Source: Saccharibacillus soli | GTDB taxonomy: Bacteria > Bacillota > Bacilli > Paenibacillales > Paenibacillaceae | DNA length: 64,000 bases | Assembly (NCBI GenBank): GCA_002189105.1 | Contig: NIOB01000004.1 | Location: forward strand, 248,001-312,000 | Reading direction: 5' to 3' | Shown here: positions 18,768-27,246 of the stretch, piece after piece | How positions within the stretch are numbered: the first letter of the stretch is position 1 | Layout: each line of letters begins with the position of its first letter | Notes under the pieces: generated by a model | The model's input: only the letters and a program-made list of their open reading frames with translations | Database searches by the model: none | What the model was told of the DNA's origin: nothing | Translations under genes and position numbers: made by a program

Positions 18768-19298
18768 ATGAATCTGCGAGCCGAGCTGCTTCCGCGCCGG
18801 GTATCGGCGCAGAAGCGGGAAGAGATCGAACGAGCCATCGGCGAGATCGAGGATTTGTTGGAGCAGGGTGAGGATCAGGAGGGTCACGTGGCGCTGGAAG
18901 CCTTCAATGCCCGGTACGGGCAGAGCTATCAGCCAGACGATTTTTGCAGCCGCGCCGAGGAGCTGACGCAGGCGGAATGGGCCTGGCGGATCGCACAGCC
19001 TCCCATCAGACGGATCGCGGACATTACCCGTGAGGAGCTGATTGAGATCGTACGGCGGATTCAACAGCCAGAGCATGCGGCAGAGCAGCAGCGGGAGGAT
19101 GAAGCAGGCGAAGCCTGGTCGGAGGGGATGTCATTCCGGGGTCATGAAGCGGCCCTGCAGGATTTCTATCTGGAGCTATTGGAAGCGCAGGTGGCGATGC
19201 CTGACGTGTCGGACTTGATCTTCTGGAATGATCTGGAACCGGAGGAGGTCGTGGATCGGGCACTGGCTTATCAGCCGATCATCCTGCCGCCCGGTTGA
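18768..19298 (+). CDS. Hypothetical acidic, helical protein, 176 residues
   Basis: The product is a soluble, strongly acidic and probably mostly helical protein (EEIERAIGEIEDLLEQG, ITREELIEIVRRIQ). No family is recognised. AAAGGAGG lies directly upstream of the ATG, and the gene is 16 bases behind the 253-residue gene, so it should share a transcript with it. It has no terminator that I can see before the convergent methyltransferase-like gene. Confidence 0.68.
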   Translation: MNLRAELLPRRVSAQKREEIERAIGEIEDLLEQGEDQEGHVALEAFNARYGQSYQPDDFCSRAEELTQAEWAWRIAQPPIRRIADITREELIEIVRRIQQPEHAAEQQREDEAGEAWSEGMSFRGHEAALQDFYLELLEAQVAMPDVSDLIFWNDLEPEEVVDRALAYQPIILPPG

Positions 19299-19386
19299 TT
19301 TCTTGTGACCAGACGAGGTGGCGGCAGACAGAACCCGGACGATTCTCCTCACGGATGGCAGAGGTTTTATCAGCGATGACGCAGCC

Positions 19387-19833
19387 TTATCGTTGGTAGC
19401 GTGACAGGTCGATTTTGCCGCCCAGTCCAAACTCTACGCCTTCAGCTTCCAGACGTTCCTGCTGCTGGCCACCGCCGCCTTGTTCATCCAGTGCAATCTC
19501 ACCGCGAATATTGACGACCCGGTGCCACGGCAGCTGATATTTGCGGCTGAGAGTGTGCAGGATGCGCACCACCTGTCTGGCTCCGCGCGGACTTCCGGCT
19601 TCTGCAGCCACCTGACCGTAACTCATGACTTTGCCCGGCGGAATGGAAGAGATCGTCTCGATCACTGCGCGGGTAAAAGGAGCCAACTGCCGCCATTCCT
19701 GCTGGGCAGCGGCTCGTTCTTCCTCTGGCAGATGGTCAAATCGACCAGCGTCTGCCCGTTCAGCCCCAGCCTCCTCCAATTCCTTCAGAAATTCTGCATC
19801 AAATTCGGCTCGCAGCCGCTCTTTATCCTTCAT
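19387..19833 (-). CDS. Alkyltransferase-like (ATL) DNA-repair protein of the MGMT family
   Basis: The 148-residue protein has the O6-alkylguanine-DNA alkyltransferase DNA-binding domain in its C-terminal half: IPPGKVMSYGQVAAEAG, then RQVVR, then PWHRVVN. In true alkyltransferases the last motif is PCHRV with the acceptor cysteine; here it is Trp103, the substitution that defines alkyltransferase-like proteins. ATLs bind and flip O6-alkylguanine and hand the lesion to nucleotide-excision repair instead of repairing it. The N-terminal ~50 residues are a charged helical extension. Convergent with the gene upstream; no partner gene is adjacent. Confidence 0.85.
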   Translation of the reverse strand: MKDKERLRAEFDAEFLKELEEAGAERADAGRFDHLPEEERAAAQQEWRQLAPFTRAVIETISSIPPGKVMSYGQVAAEAGSPRGARQVVRILHTLSRKYQLPWHRVVNIRGEIALDEQGGGGQQQERLEAEGVEFGLGGKIDLSRYQR

Positions 19834-19935
19834 TTCCTTGTCCCTTCCCCTTTATTGGCGTCTACGGGCTGTTTCCTGCCAGTCAGACGCCCATTTCTAG
19901 GCCCTTATCCTCTCTAACCTGCCTCAAATGCACGT

Positions 19936-20295
19936 TCACGCCCTGGCGATTCTTGCGTTCACTTCCTGCTCCATCCGCTCATAGGTAATCTCCCAGTGTG
20001 AAGCATGCCAGAGCGTCTTACCGCCTTGCACCAGCAGCACCTGCGGCGACTCATGCTTGATGCCAAGCTGCGCTTCAATGGCGTTGGAGACCGGACGACA
20101 TTCGATGACCTTCACCAGTGCGCATACCAGCGGGCGTTTGGGCTTGCGGGTGTAGACGTTAAATTCCTTAAAAGCCGCTCCGCTGATCGGGCAGGCCGTG
20201 CTGTGTTTGAGCAGCAGAACCGTGGATTGTTTCGACTGTTCGAGCAGCGTCTCCCATTGTTCGAGCGAAGTGAGTTCCATATAATTGGGTTTCAT
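19936..20295 (-). CDS. ytxJ: Bacillithiol-system monothiol bacilliredoxin YtxJ (BrxC-like)
   Basis: The 119-residue thioredoxin-fold protein has a single active-site cysteine, Cys35 in KHSTACPIS, and the downstream cis-Pro region (SPQVLLV) of the YtxJ family. These proteins reduce bacillithiol-mixed disulfides on other proteins under oxidative stress and occur in bacillithiol-making Firmicutes. A second cysteine (in VIECRP) is not in a CxxC motif. GAGAGGAG precedes the ATG. The gene stands alone, 102 bases from the ATL gene on the same strand. Confidence 0.87.
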   Translation of the reverse strand: MKPNYMELTSLEQWETLLEQSKQSTVLLLKHSTACPISGAAFKEFNVYTRKPKRPLVCALVKVIECRPVSNAIEAQLGIKHESPQVLLVQGGKTLWHASHWEITYERMEQEVNARIARA

Positions 20296-20437
20296 CGTTA
20301 CGGCTCCTCTCGGGTGAAATTCAGGTTGTTTTTTGCTGTTCCCAGTATACCTTTTTGCCTAAAAAAGTACGAATCGGCGGGTGCGAATGGTATGATGACG
20401 GAAAAGGATGCGCAAGAAGGACAGAGGGGGAATCACC

Positions 20438-21319
20438 ATGCGATATGCGCGTACCGGTCTGGTGGCAGCTGTGGTGGCTGGGATGCTGTTGGGGGCAGGT
20501 CCAGCCTATGCGTTCTCGGATATTACCGATAATGCTCAAGCTTCCATTGTGCAGGCGCTTCAGGACAAGGGGCTGATTCAGGGGGTCAGTGCCGACAAGT
20601 TCGCTCCGAACCAGAAATTGACGAACGCTCAGGCCATTCAACTGATTGTGGATGCCATTGGACTGGATTCGGCCAAAAAGAGGGTGGAGGCGCCCGTCTG
20701 GTTTGCTTCCGTGCCGCAGAATGCCTGGTATACGCCAGCTCTCAAGACGGCGTTGGAACGTGGAGTCGTAATTGACGGAACGTGGAACGCCGGCGGTAAT
20801 CCGACCCGTCAACAGTTTGCCAAACTGCTCTATCTCGGCCTGCTGCAAAAAGGGAATTACGCCAACGTAAACAAATACACGTCGATCACGGATGCCAAAC
20901 AGATCGAGATCAAAAACCGCGTCGCCGTGGAGTATCTGCTGATGACCAGGATCGCCACGCTCGATGCAGGTCGCAAATTCCGGCCGACCGATCCCATTAC
21001 GCGTATGGAAGCGGCCGAGATGATCTATTACGCCGAACGGATGGTCAACAAAAGTTATGCTTCCTCCAATGGCGTGACGGTCACCTACAAAGTCGAAAAT
21101 GTCGATCCACAGTTTAATAAGGTGACCTTGACGCGAACGAATCTGCCGGGCACAGGATATGGTCTGAAAATCCGCAAAGTGGAATTTACGACAGATACCC
21201 GGGCAGTCATTCTCTACGAGCCGACTGATCCACCGAAAAATGGCACAGGCACGGCTTATCCAGCGACCGCCGTTGCGTATGTACCCATCGTCTATGACAT
21301 TACCGTCAAGGCACAGTAA
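20438..21319 (+). CDS. Small SLH-domain surface protein with a PrcB-like C-terminal domain
   Basis: The 293-residue exported protein has a signal peptide ending near AYA-FSD. Three SLH-type repeats cover residues ~26-215 (FSDITDNAQASIVQALQDKG; YTPALKTALERGVV; VEYLLM...FRPTDPITRMEAAEMI). The C-terminal ~90 residues resemble the PrcB C-terminal domain (GYGLKIRKVEF ... AYVPIVYDI), a module associated with protease-stabilising surface proteins; that match is from pattern memory. The SLH part should hold it on the cell wall. AGAGGGGG lies before the ATG at 20438; a longer in-frame start at 20408 would spoil the signal peptide. A cupin gene follows 20 bases after its stop. Confidence 0.83.
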   Translation: MRYARTGLVAAVVAGMLLGAGPAYAFSDITDNAQASIVQALQDKGLIQGVSADKFAPNQKLTNAQAIQLIVDAIGLDSAKKRVEAPVWFASVPQNAWYTPALKTALERGVVIDGTWNAGGNPTRQQFAKLLYLGLLQKGNYANVNKYTSITDAKQIEIKNRVAVEYLLMTRIATLDAGRKFRPTDPITRMEAAEMIYYAERMVNKSYASSNGVTVTYKVENVDPQFNKVTLTRTNLPGTGYGLKIRKVEFTTDTRAVILYEPTDPPKNGTGTAYPATAVAYVPIVYDITVKAQ

Positions 21320-21339
21320 ACGGCAAAGGGGATTGAATA

Positions 21340-21708
21340 TTGCGTATTTATGAATTTGGTCCAAGTCAAAGTCGAGTGGTTGAACAATTTGACAGCAAAG
21401 GCCTGAGCGTCACCGGTGTGCTTGGAAGTTCCGAACGTACGCATCTGGTCTGCATGTATATCGACGCCGAAGGAACAGTAGGGCGTCATGATGCCACGAT
21501 GGAGCAGCTGTTTATGGTGGTATCCGGCGAAGGTTGGGTCAGCGGATCGGATGGACAACGTTCTCCGATTCGCGCAGGGCAGGCGGCCTTCTGGAACCAT
21601 GGTGAATCCCATGCGTCCGGCAGCGATGGCGGCATGACCGTGGTTGTGGTGGAAGGCGAGAATCTGGAGCTGCGTTTACGACAGACTGAGGAGACCAAAG
21701 AGGCCTGA
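21340..21708 (+). CDS. Small cupin-domain protein
   Basis: The 122-residue protein has a single cupin barrel: motif 1 region GRHDATMEQLFMVVSGEGWV and motif 2 region GQAAFWNHGESHASGS, where His and Glu residues could bind a metal. The start is TTG at 21340, preceded at good spacing by AAAGGGGAT; no in-frame ATG lies nearby. It follows the SLH protein gene by 20 bases and probably shares its transcript. Substrate unknown: similar small cupins include isomerases, dioxygenases and sugar-binding sensors. Confidence 0.72.
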   Translation: MRIYEFGPSQSRVVEQFDSKGLSVTGVLGSSERTHLVCMYIDAEGTVGRHDATMEQLFMVVSGEGWVSGSDGQRSPIRAGQAAFWNHGESHASGSDGGMTVVVVEGENLELRLRQTEETKEA

Positions 21709-21790
21709 CGACACGGTAAGACTTGGCCTGCGTGAAGAGTGAAATGATCGGCTATGAAAAAGATGAAAGCGTTAGGGCTTTTCAAGATGA

Positions 21791-21822
21791 AACGGGGCAG
21801 AATGGATCTGCTCCGTTTTTTT
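21791..21822 (+). terminator. Rho-independent terminator after the cupin gene
   Basis: AACGGGGCAG at 21791-21800 pairs with CTGCTCCGTT at 21808-21817 (one wobble) and is followed by seven T. Confidence 0.85.
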
Positions 21823-21885
21823 GCGTGTCAGAAATCCCGTAGTTATCAGGGTTTTCAGCCCTTTGTTTAAAATTGAAAATAAATC

Positions 21886-21956
21886 TTGACCTCTGTCGAT
21901 TCTTTCATATATAATTCAAAAGCAAACTTTAAAACATTTGTTTTAAACGTAAGTTT
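21886..21956 (+). promoter_or_regulatory. Promoter and AT-rich palindrome before the YhgE-like gene
   Basis: TTGACC at 21886-21891 and TATAAT at 21910-21915 are 18 bases apart. Just downstream, TAAAAC (21930-21935) and GTTTTA (21940-21945) form a palindrome, framed by AAACT (21924) and AGTTT (21952). It sits where a TetR repressor would block transcription, and a TetR gene lies downstream in the same unit. Confidence 0.6.
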
Positions 21957-21997
21957 AATACATTTCCAATGGGTGAAACCAGGAAAAGGAGAGCCGC

Positions 21998-23155
21998 ATG
22001 AGCCAAGTTTTTAAAGCATTTCTCAAACTCCCCACGACCAAGGTAGGGATCATAACCGCCATCGTGTTCCAGCTGATCTTCACGGTAGTATGGATGACCG
22101 GATATTCGGGCATCACGGATCGCATGGATCGTCTGAACATTGCCGTGGTCAATGAAGATCCCGTAATGGGCGAGAAAATGGTCAGCAGCCTCAAGGAAAA
22201 TCTTCCGGTAGGGGTGAAGTCGGAGGTAAGTCTGGCGGAGGCCCAGGACATGCTTCAGCATCGTGAAGTCCAGATGATCGTGGAGATTCCGGCTGACTTT
22301 TCTTCCAAGGCACAGTCGCAGGATCAGGCATCGCTGCACTACTTCATCAATGAATCCAATCCGGTCATGATTAAAAATATGATGACTTCGATTGCGGACA
22401 ACATCACGTCTTCCGTCAACAAGCAGGCGGTCACAGGCGGCATGGCCGGCGTGCTGTCTTCGCAGGCGAAACTTCCGGAAGCGGCAGCTCAATCGGCGGC
22501 ATCCACGTTGTCGCAGCGTGTCGTCTCTGATGTTCAGTCGGTCAACCCTGTACAGGGAATGAACAACCAGATGGTACCGATGATGATGGTTCTGGCTTCT
22601 TATGTGGGCGCAATGATTATGGGGCAGAACTTCCAGATCTCCTCGAAGGCATTGGGTGCACGTTTCGGACGCTGGCAGCGAATGGCGGTTCGTCTGATCG
22701 TGACCGCAGCCTCCTCGGTGGTCGTCTCGCTCGTCGGCACCTCGCTGGTTGCGGCATTCGGCGGTCAGATGGCGCATGGCTTCCTGGCACTGTGGGGCTT
22801 CCAGGCTCTGTTCCTGCTCACGTTCATGTTCGTGGCGCAGATGTTCCTGTTTGCCTTCGACATGGCAGGCATGTTGTTCAATATCCTCGTATTGTCCGTG
22901 CAGTTAGTCTCGTCTGGCGCGATGATGCCGCGTGAGCTGCTGCCGGAGTTCTACCAGACGATTGGGGCAATCTTCCCGGCTACCTATGCGGTAGAAGGTC
23001 TGATGGATACGCTGTTTGGCGGAACGGGAGTTGGCTCGGCTTCGCTATCGCTCGTCTTGATCCTCGCTGCCGCCCTTGTGCTGATTATCGTATCTACGGC
23101 GCTTCGTCCGGATAAGGCTCCTGTACCGCCGATTGTGGCGGCTGCCGAGGCGTAA
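21998..23155 (+). CDS. ABC-2-type / YhgE-Pip-like membrane protein
   Basis: The 385-residue membrane protein has one N-terminal membrane segment (~15-35), a large extracellular region (~40-190) and about five C-terminal membrane segments (LVASYVGAMIMGQNF, VTAASSVVVSLVG, FLLTFMFVAQMFLF and others). This is the layout of the YhgE/Pip and DUF3533 ABC-2 permease group. Such proteins are thought to export lipophilic compounds or help secretion; no ATPase gene is adjacent. GGAGAG precedes the ATG. The TetR gene begins 119 bases downstream past a short hairpin, suggesting a self-regulated efflux unit. Confidence 0.8.
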   Translation: MSQVFKAFLKLPTTKVGIITAIVFQLIFTVVWMTGYSGITDRMDRLNIAVVNEDPVMGEKMVSSLKENLPVGVKSEVSLAEAQDMLQHREVQMIVEIPADFSSKAQSQDQASLHYFINESNPVMIKNMMTSIADNITSSVNKQAVTGGMAGVLSSQAKLPEAAAQSAASTLSQRVVSDVQSVNPVQGMNNQMVPMMMVLASYVGAMIMGQNFQISSKALGARFGRWQRMAVRLIVTAASSVVVSLVGTSLVAAFGGQMAHGFLALWGFQALFLLTFMFVAQMFLFAFDMAGMLFNILVLSVQLVSSGAMMPRELLPEFYQTIGAIFPATYAVEGLMDTLFGGTGVGSASLSLVLILAAALVLIIVSTALRPDKAPVPPIVAAAEA

Positions 23156-23203
23156 TGGTATGATACAAATATAAGCGTACGACAACAGAGATGCTCTGCA
23201 TGG

Positions 23204-23229
23204 AGCCGCCGCGAAAGCGGCGGCTTTTT
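23204..23229 (+). terminator. Compact GAAA-tetraloop hairpin terminator or attenuator
   Basis: GCCGCCGC (23205-23212), loop GAAA, GCGGCGGC (23217-23224), then TTTTT. It lies between the membrane-protein gene and its TetR gene and could lower, though not necessarily abolish, read-through into the regulator. Confidence 0.8.
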
Positions 23230-23274
23230 CGCAGAGGTCTGCGCAAGCGATTACAAGCGGAAGAGGGAGCAGTT

Positions 23275-23964
23275 ATGAGCAGGGAAGAAGAGCATGTCAA
23301 GAAGAGAATCTTGAAGGCAGCCAAAACACTGACGGCTTTAAAGGGGTTTGAAGCCACAACGGTTCGTGAGATCTGCACCAAAGCGGACGCGAATCTCTCG
23401 CTGGTCTCCTATTACTATGGAGGCAAGGAACATGTATTCGAGTCGATGCTGGATGCGTTCATTCTGATTGGCACAGCCAGCGAGGTGCTGGCGTCCCGAC
23501 AGCCGGAACCTGTGGCAGGCGTATGTACGATGGTACGGGAGATTCTATCTTTCCATCGATATGACCCGGAGATCTCCCGCATTATTCATCAGGAATTAAC
23601 ACGCGAGACGCCGCGTACGGAAATCGTGCGTGCGCGAGTGATGCCCGGTTGGCTGCTGATGCGCCGCTACCTGGAGGAAGGCCGCACACTTGGCGAATTC
23701 CATTTTCGTTCGCTGGATATGGTGTTGGTTCAGGCTATGGGCAGCATCTTGTTTGGCGGCGTGCGCAGTGGGCTTCCGGTGAAGCAGGAGAATCTGGATG
23801 AAGAGGCGCAGCTGGGTGACGTACTGAACTTTATTTTGGGCGGGATTGGGTACACAGGAGAAGCCCGTTTTGCCGGAGAGCCAATCATTCCGGGGCTGGT
23901 TCCGACCTGTGCGCAGCAGCATGTTGAAGAATCGGGGATGGCCGGGCGGGAACCGCAATCCTGA
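23275..23964 (+). CDS. TetR/AcrR-family transcriptional regulator
   Basis: The 229-residue regulator has a TetR helix-turn-helix at residues ~10-55 (ILKAAKTLTALKGFEATTVREI, then LSLVSYYYGGKEHVF) and a variable C-terminal ligand domain. The long open frame begins at 23191, but the terminator hairpin lies inside that extension. AGAGGGA precedes the ATG at 23275, which is the proper start. Its likely target is the palindrome before the YhgE-like gene upstream. The inducer is unknown. Confidence 0.85.
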   Translation: MSREEEHVKKRILKAAKTLTALKGFEATTVREICTKADANLSLVSYYYGGKEHVFESMLDAFILIGTASEVLASRQPEPVAGVCTMVREILSFHRYDPEISRIIHQELTRETPRTEIVRARVMPGWLLMRRYLEEGRTLGEFHFRSLDMVLVQAMGSILFGGVRSGLPVKQENLDEEAQLGDVLNFILGGIGYTGEARFAGEPIIPGLVPTCAQQHVEESGMAGREPQS

Positions 23965-24028
23965 GCCGACCGCCCAATGGAGAATCAAGGGCTGAGACAG
24001 ATCCAGTAAAAAGGGAGTTAATGATCGG

Positions 24029-24631
24029 ATGAATGGATTGCCGCAAGGTTTGGAAAGGTTGGGAAGTGAACCTCTGCTTGTGCTTGGGATCGGCGCTGCG
24101 CTGCTGGTGATCTTCCTTCTCTGGCGCTGGGGAGTAAGGCGCCGGAGACAGATTCGTCGCCAGCTGGACCCGCGCCGAATTACGATGAAGGATATTGATG
24201 GGATGCTGGATGGAGCAGACTTTGAGCGATATTTGCAGCGATTATTTGCCGAGTTGGGGTACGAAGAGGTCCATAAGACGAATACGAGTGGAGACTTTGG
24301 AGCAGATCTGGTATTTGAGGATCGGTATGGGGCGAGAACGGTGCTTCAGGCCAAACGTTATGCCCTAAGCAACCCGGTTGGCTTGTCGGCGGTTCAGGAA
24401 GTCTATGGCTCCATGCGGGTTTATGGGGCGCAGCGTGCCATTGTGCTGACCTCGGGGCGTTATACGGCAGCCTGCCGCAAGCTTGCCGCCTACAACGAAG
24501 TCGTGCTGTTGGATCGTGAGGATCTGGAGACGATCATGGGAGCCTTTAAGTCCAAAAAGCATGAAGAAGCGTTGGAGATTATCGAACGAGAGCCGCAGCA
24601 GGCTCCTCATACACTCGAAGTCTTCAAGTAA
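24029..24631 (+). CDS. Membrane-anchored Mrr-type restriction endonuclease-like protein
   Basis: The 200-residue protein has one N-terminal membrane segment (~15-35, LLVLGIGAALLVIFLLW) followed by an Arg-rich stretch, so the rest lies in the cytoplasm. Residues ~65-170 carry the Mrr_cat nuclease core: FERYLQRLFAELGYEEV, then GDFGADLV with the metal-binding Asp, then VLQAKRY (the QxK motif). Mrr-like enzymes cut modified DNA, but short membrane-anchored forms are common in Firmicutes and their role is poorly known. No methylase or other restriction gene is nearby. An AAGGGAG box is placed somewhat far (13 bases) from the ATG. Confidence 0.82.
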   Translation: MNGLPQGLERLGSEPLLVLGIGAALLVIFLLWRWGVRRRRQIRRQLDPRRITMKDIDGMLDGADFERYLQRLFAELGYEEVHKTNTSGDFGADLVFEDRYGARTVLQAKRYALSNPVGLSAVQEVYGSMRVYGAQRAIVLTSGRYTAACRKLAAYNEVVLLDREDLETIMGAFKSKKHEEALEIIEREPQQAPHTLEVFK

Positions 24632-25155
24632 AAGCAGAAAAGAGTATCTCGCTTTGATACAAAAATCATGACAGAATGACGGAGGCGTACAAAGTGTATA
24701 GCAGCCTATAACATGTACAACAAGTCCGTGTCTGCCCATCCGGTTCTACGAAGCCCTCGGCCTGAGGAAAGGTTCCATGCGGGAACCATTCCTAAAGCGA
24801 AGAAGTGCGGCTGTTCGAGAGCCTCTTTGTCATGGGCTTTCATCGACCTTGTTCACATTTTAGACACATTTTTTTAAGCCATGATTAAACTTCGTTTAAG
24901 CCTTCTTTATATTTCTCGGCCTATAGTTATAGCAGTTTGGACGCCCGTTTATGGGCAGAGCTTTACTCTGCGTTCATGAACAAACTTGTATGCACTACCG
25001 CTTCGCCTAACTGCCGCTGCATCTTGCGAAGGGAGTCAGGGGCAAGAGTGAATGAGAGGAGGTTGGAGAGCGAACCAAATGACCCGTTTCCATGCAGACC
25101 ATACAGTTGTGAGGCTGCTCAACAGGCTACATAACAGAAGAAGGGATGAAGCATT
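24632..25155. other. Non-coding stretch before the gliding-type ABC operon
   Basis: 524 bases with no convincing gene. A perfect hairpin GGTTCC-ATGCG-GGAACC lies at 24771-24787, with CCTC-GGCCT-GAGG just before it (24755-24767); neither has a T-run. The sequence from ~24850 is AT-rich and probably holds the operon promoter. I recognise no riboswitch or tRNA. Confidence 0.4.
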
Positions 25156-26532
25156 GTGCTCGAAGTGAAGCAGGTATGCAAGAGATACGATGGCGGACGC
25201 GGCGTGCAGAACATTGATTTTTCGATGCAGCGCGGCGAGATCGTCGGGTTTCTCGGGCCAAATGGCGCAGGAAAAACTACGACGATGCGGATGATTACAG
25301 GGTATCTGTATCCGACCGAAGGAACCATTACGGTGGATGGGCTGTCCGTGCATGACGAAGCGCGTAAAGCAAGATCGAAGATCGGCTATTTGCCGGAAAC
25401 CCCGCCTCTCTATCCGGATTTGACGGTGGAGGCGTATTTGAAGTTTGTGGCGAAGCTGCGGGATGTTCCGACAAGGGAACAGAAGCTGCGTGTAGCCGAG
25501 ATGGTCTCCCGGCTGGGCTTGACTGGACGCGAACGCCAGTCCATTCGCCATCTGTCGAAGGGATACAAGCAGCGGCTGGGTCTGGCGCAGGCCATTATTC
25601 ACAAGCCCGATCTGCTGGTTCTGGACGAACCGACTTCCGGTCTCGACCCCAGCCAGATCATCGAGATTCGCAGCCTGATTCGGGAACTGGGCGAAAATCA
25701 TACGGTACTGCTCAGTACCCATATTTTGCAGGAAGTCGGGGCACTCTGTGACCGCGTATTGATTATCAACCGGGGCGAGCTGGTTATGGACGGTGCGCCG
25801 GGTGAGATCGGAGCGCGGATGGAGAACCGCTTTGTCGTATCGGTAGAAGTTCGCGGGGAGCGCGAACGCGTCGAAAGCGTACTGGGCGATTGGGCGAAGA
25901 CGCGCGGCATCTCGGCGGAGATCAAGGCCGAAACGAAGGAAGGCAGTGCCGCGCATGGACTTGGAACCCCAGCCAGTCTGCCAATGGAGGACGCTCAAGA
26001 ACAGACGAGTTCCATCACGGAAAGCGGACATCCTGATAACGTTCTCGTCATTCCTGTTGTTACGGACTCTCCTGCGGCGGCTGAAGTGTCCGAATTGGAG
26101 GCTCAGACGGGAACGTCTGCTGAAGCTTCGGAAGATCTCGCAAAACCAGCAGCAGAAGCACTAGTTGCAGAGAAGACAGAAAAGGCTGCTGTACAACCTG
26201 CTGCCCCGGCTTCCGTCGAAGCGGTGCAGGTGGTCGATCTGTCGGCAGAGCGTCCGCAGCAGCCGTTACCCAAACAACCGCAAGCGCAAATTCCTGCTGC
26301 GCAGCCTGCCTCGGGCGTACGCGCTGTGTTGACGGCATCCGGTCAGGAAGACTTCCGGGTGGAGCTGTTCCGGCTGCTGGCCGAGGCCGACCTGCCGATT
26401 CTGGAGCTGCACAAGGAAAATCTGACGCTGGAAGATGTGTTCATCAAGCTGACCGAAGGCGACAAGACATCGACCGCCCCTGCCGAGCAAAGTTCCGTCT
26501 CCGGTACGCAATCGGGAGGTGAAGGCCAATGA
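25156..26532 (+). CDS. ABC transporter ATP-binding protein, gliding-type (GldA-like), with low-complexity insert
   Basis: Residues ~1-215 are a complete ABC ATPase: Walker A GPNGAGKTTTMR, signature LSKGYKQRLGLAQ, Walker B LLVLDEPTSGLD. The tail LELHKENLTLEDVFIKLTE is the usual C-terminus of this subfamily. Between ~265 and ~395 lies an acidic, Ala/Pro/Glu-rich low-complexity segment, making the protein 458 residues where ~310 is usual. The start is GTG at 25156 after GAAGGGA. It is first of four coupled genes with an ABC-2 permease, a GldG-like protein and a DUF4340-like protein, an arrangement known in many non-gliding bacteria as an exporter of unknown substrate. Confidence 0.9.
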   Translation: MLEVKQVCKRYDGGRGVQNIDFSMQRGEIVGFLGPNGAGKTTTMRMITGYLYPTEGTITVDGLSVHDEARKARSKIGYLPETPPLYPDLTVEAYLKFVAKLRDVPTREQKLRVAEMVSRLGLTGRERQSIRHLSKGYKQRLGLAQAIIHKPDLLVLDEPTSGLDPSQIIEIRSLIRELGENHTVLLSTHILQEVGALCDRVLIINRGELVMDGAPGEIGARMENRFVVSVEVRGERERVESVLGDWAKTRGISAEIKAETKEGSAAHGLGTPASLPMEDAQEQTSSITESGHPDNVLVIPVVTDSPAAAEVSELEAQTGTSAEASEDLAKPAAEALVAEKTEKAAVQPAAPASVEAVQVVDLSAERPQQPLPKQPQAQIPAAQPASGVRAVLTASGQEDFRVELFRLLAEADLPILELHKENLTLEDVFIKLTEGDKTSTAPAEQSSVSGTQSGGEGQ

Positions 26533-27242
26533 ATCGGATCATGGCGATCTGCGGTAAAGAGCTGCGTTTATACTTCTTGACGCCAACCTCCTACTTTGCC
26601 TTTGCGATCTATATTCTGATGTCCAGCTTCATGTTCTATGTGGACTTTGTTACCTATCAGCCCAGCGTGATCGATTACCGGCTGATTCTCAGCGACATGC
26701 TGTTTATGCTGCTGATCGTGGTTCCCATCCTCACCATGCGCCTGATCTCGGAAGAGTTCCGTCAGGGCACGGATGAGCTGCTGCTGACTTCACCAGCCAG
26801 CGTCACGGAAGTGGTTCTGGGCAAATATCTGGCTGCGCTGAATGTCCTGTTCATGCTGCTGGTCTGCAATATGGTCTACCCGGCGATCATGTCACTGTTT
26901 GGATCTCTCAACCTGTTGACACTCTGGCTGTCGCTGCTTGGGGTCTTCCTGATGGGCGCAGCGATGATGGCGATCGGATTGTTCGCTTCGGCGTTGTCCC
27001 AGCATCAGATGGTGTCTGCCGTGGCGGGCTTTGTCCTGCTGCTGCTGTTCTGGCTGGCGGGTTCGATGACTTCGCAGAATGAGAAGCTGTCCGCATGGGT
27101 CGAGCCTTTTTCGCTGCCCGACCGCATCACGAACCTGACCAAGGGCGTCATCAATGGTCCTGACGTGATCTTTTACGTATCGCTGGCGATACTGTTTGTT
27201 GTGCTCAGTATCCAGGTGATCGAACGGAAACGGTGGAGGTAG
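26529..27242 (+). CDS. ABC-2-type permease of the gliding-type exporter (GldF-like)
   Basis: The 237-residue membrane protein has six predicted segments and ABC-2 permease features: LRLYFLTPTSYFAFAIY near the start, then LTMRLISEEFRQGTDELLLTSP, the cytoplasmic coupling region typical of GldF. Its start codon overlaps the ATPase stop (ATGA), indicating translational coupling. It should form the membrane channel worked by the upstream ATPase. The next gene starts 4 bases after its stop. Confidence 0.88.
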   Translation: MNRIMAICGKELRLYFLTPTSYFAFAIYILMSSFMFYVDFVTYQPSVIDYRLILSDMLFMLLIVVPILTMRLISEEFRQGTDELLLTSPASVTEVVLGKYLAALNVLFMLLVCNMVYPAIMSLFGSLNLLTLWLSLLGVFLMGAAMMAIGLFASALSQHQMVSAVAGFVLLLLFWLAGSMTSQNEKLSAWVEPFSLPDRITNLTKGVINGPDVIFYVSLAILFVVLSIQVIERKRWR

Positions 27243-27246
27243 ACCC

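Noticed and set aside
24755-24787. tRNA-like or riboswitch-like hairpins before the ABC operon
   Set aside because: Two small hairpins are present, but there is no acceptor stem, T-loop or known riboswitch core.
24937-25134. 65-codon plus-strand frame before the ABC operon
   Set aside because: No ribosome site, no recognisable pattern, and unusual composition; treated as non-coding.
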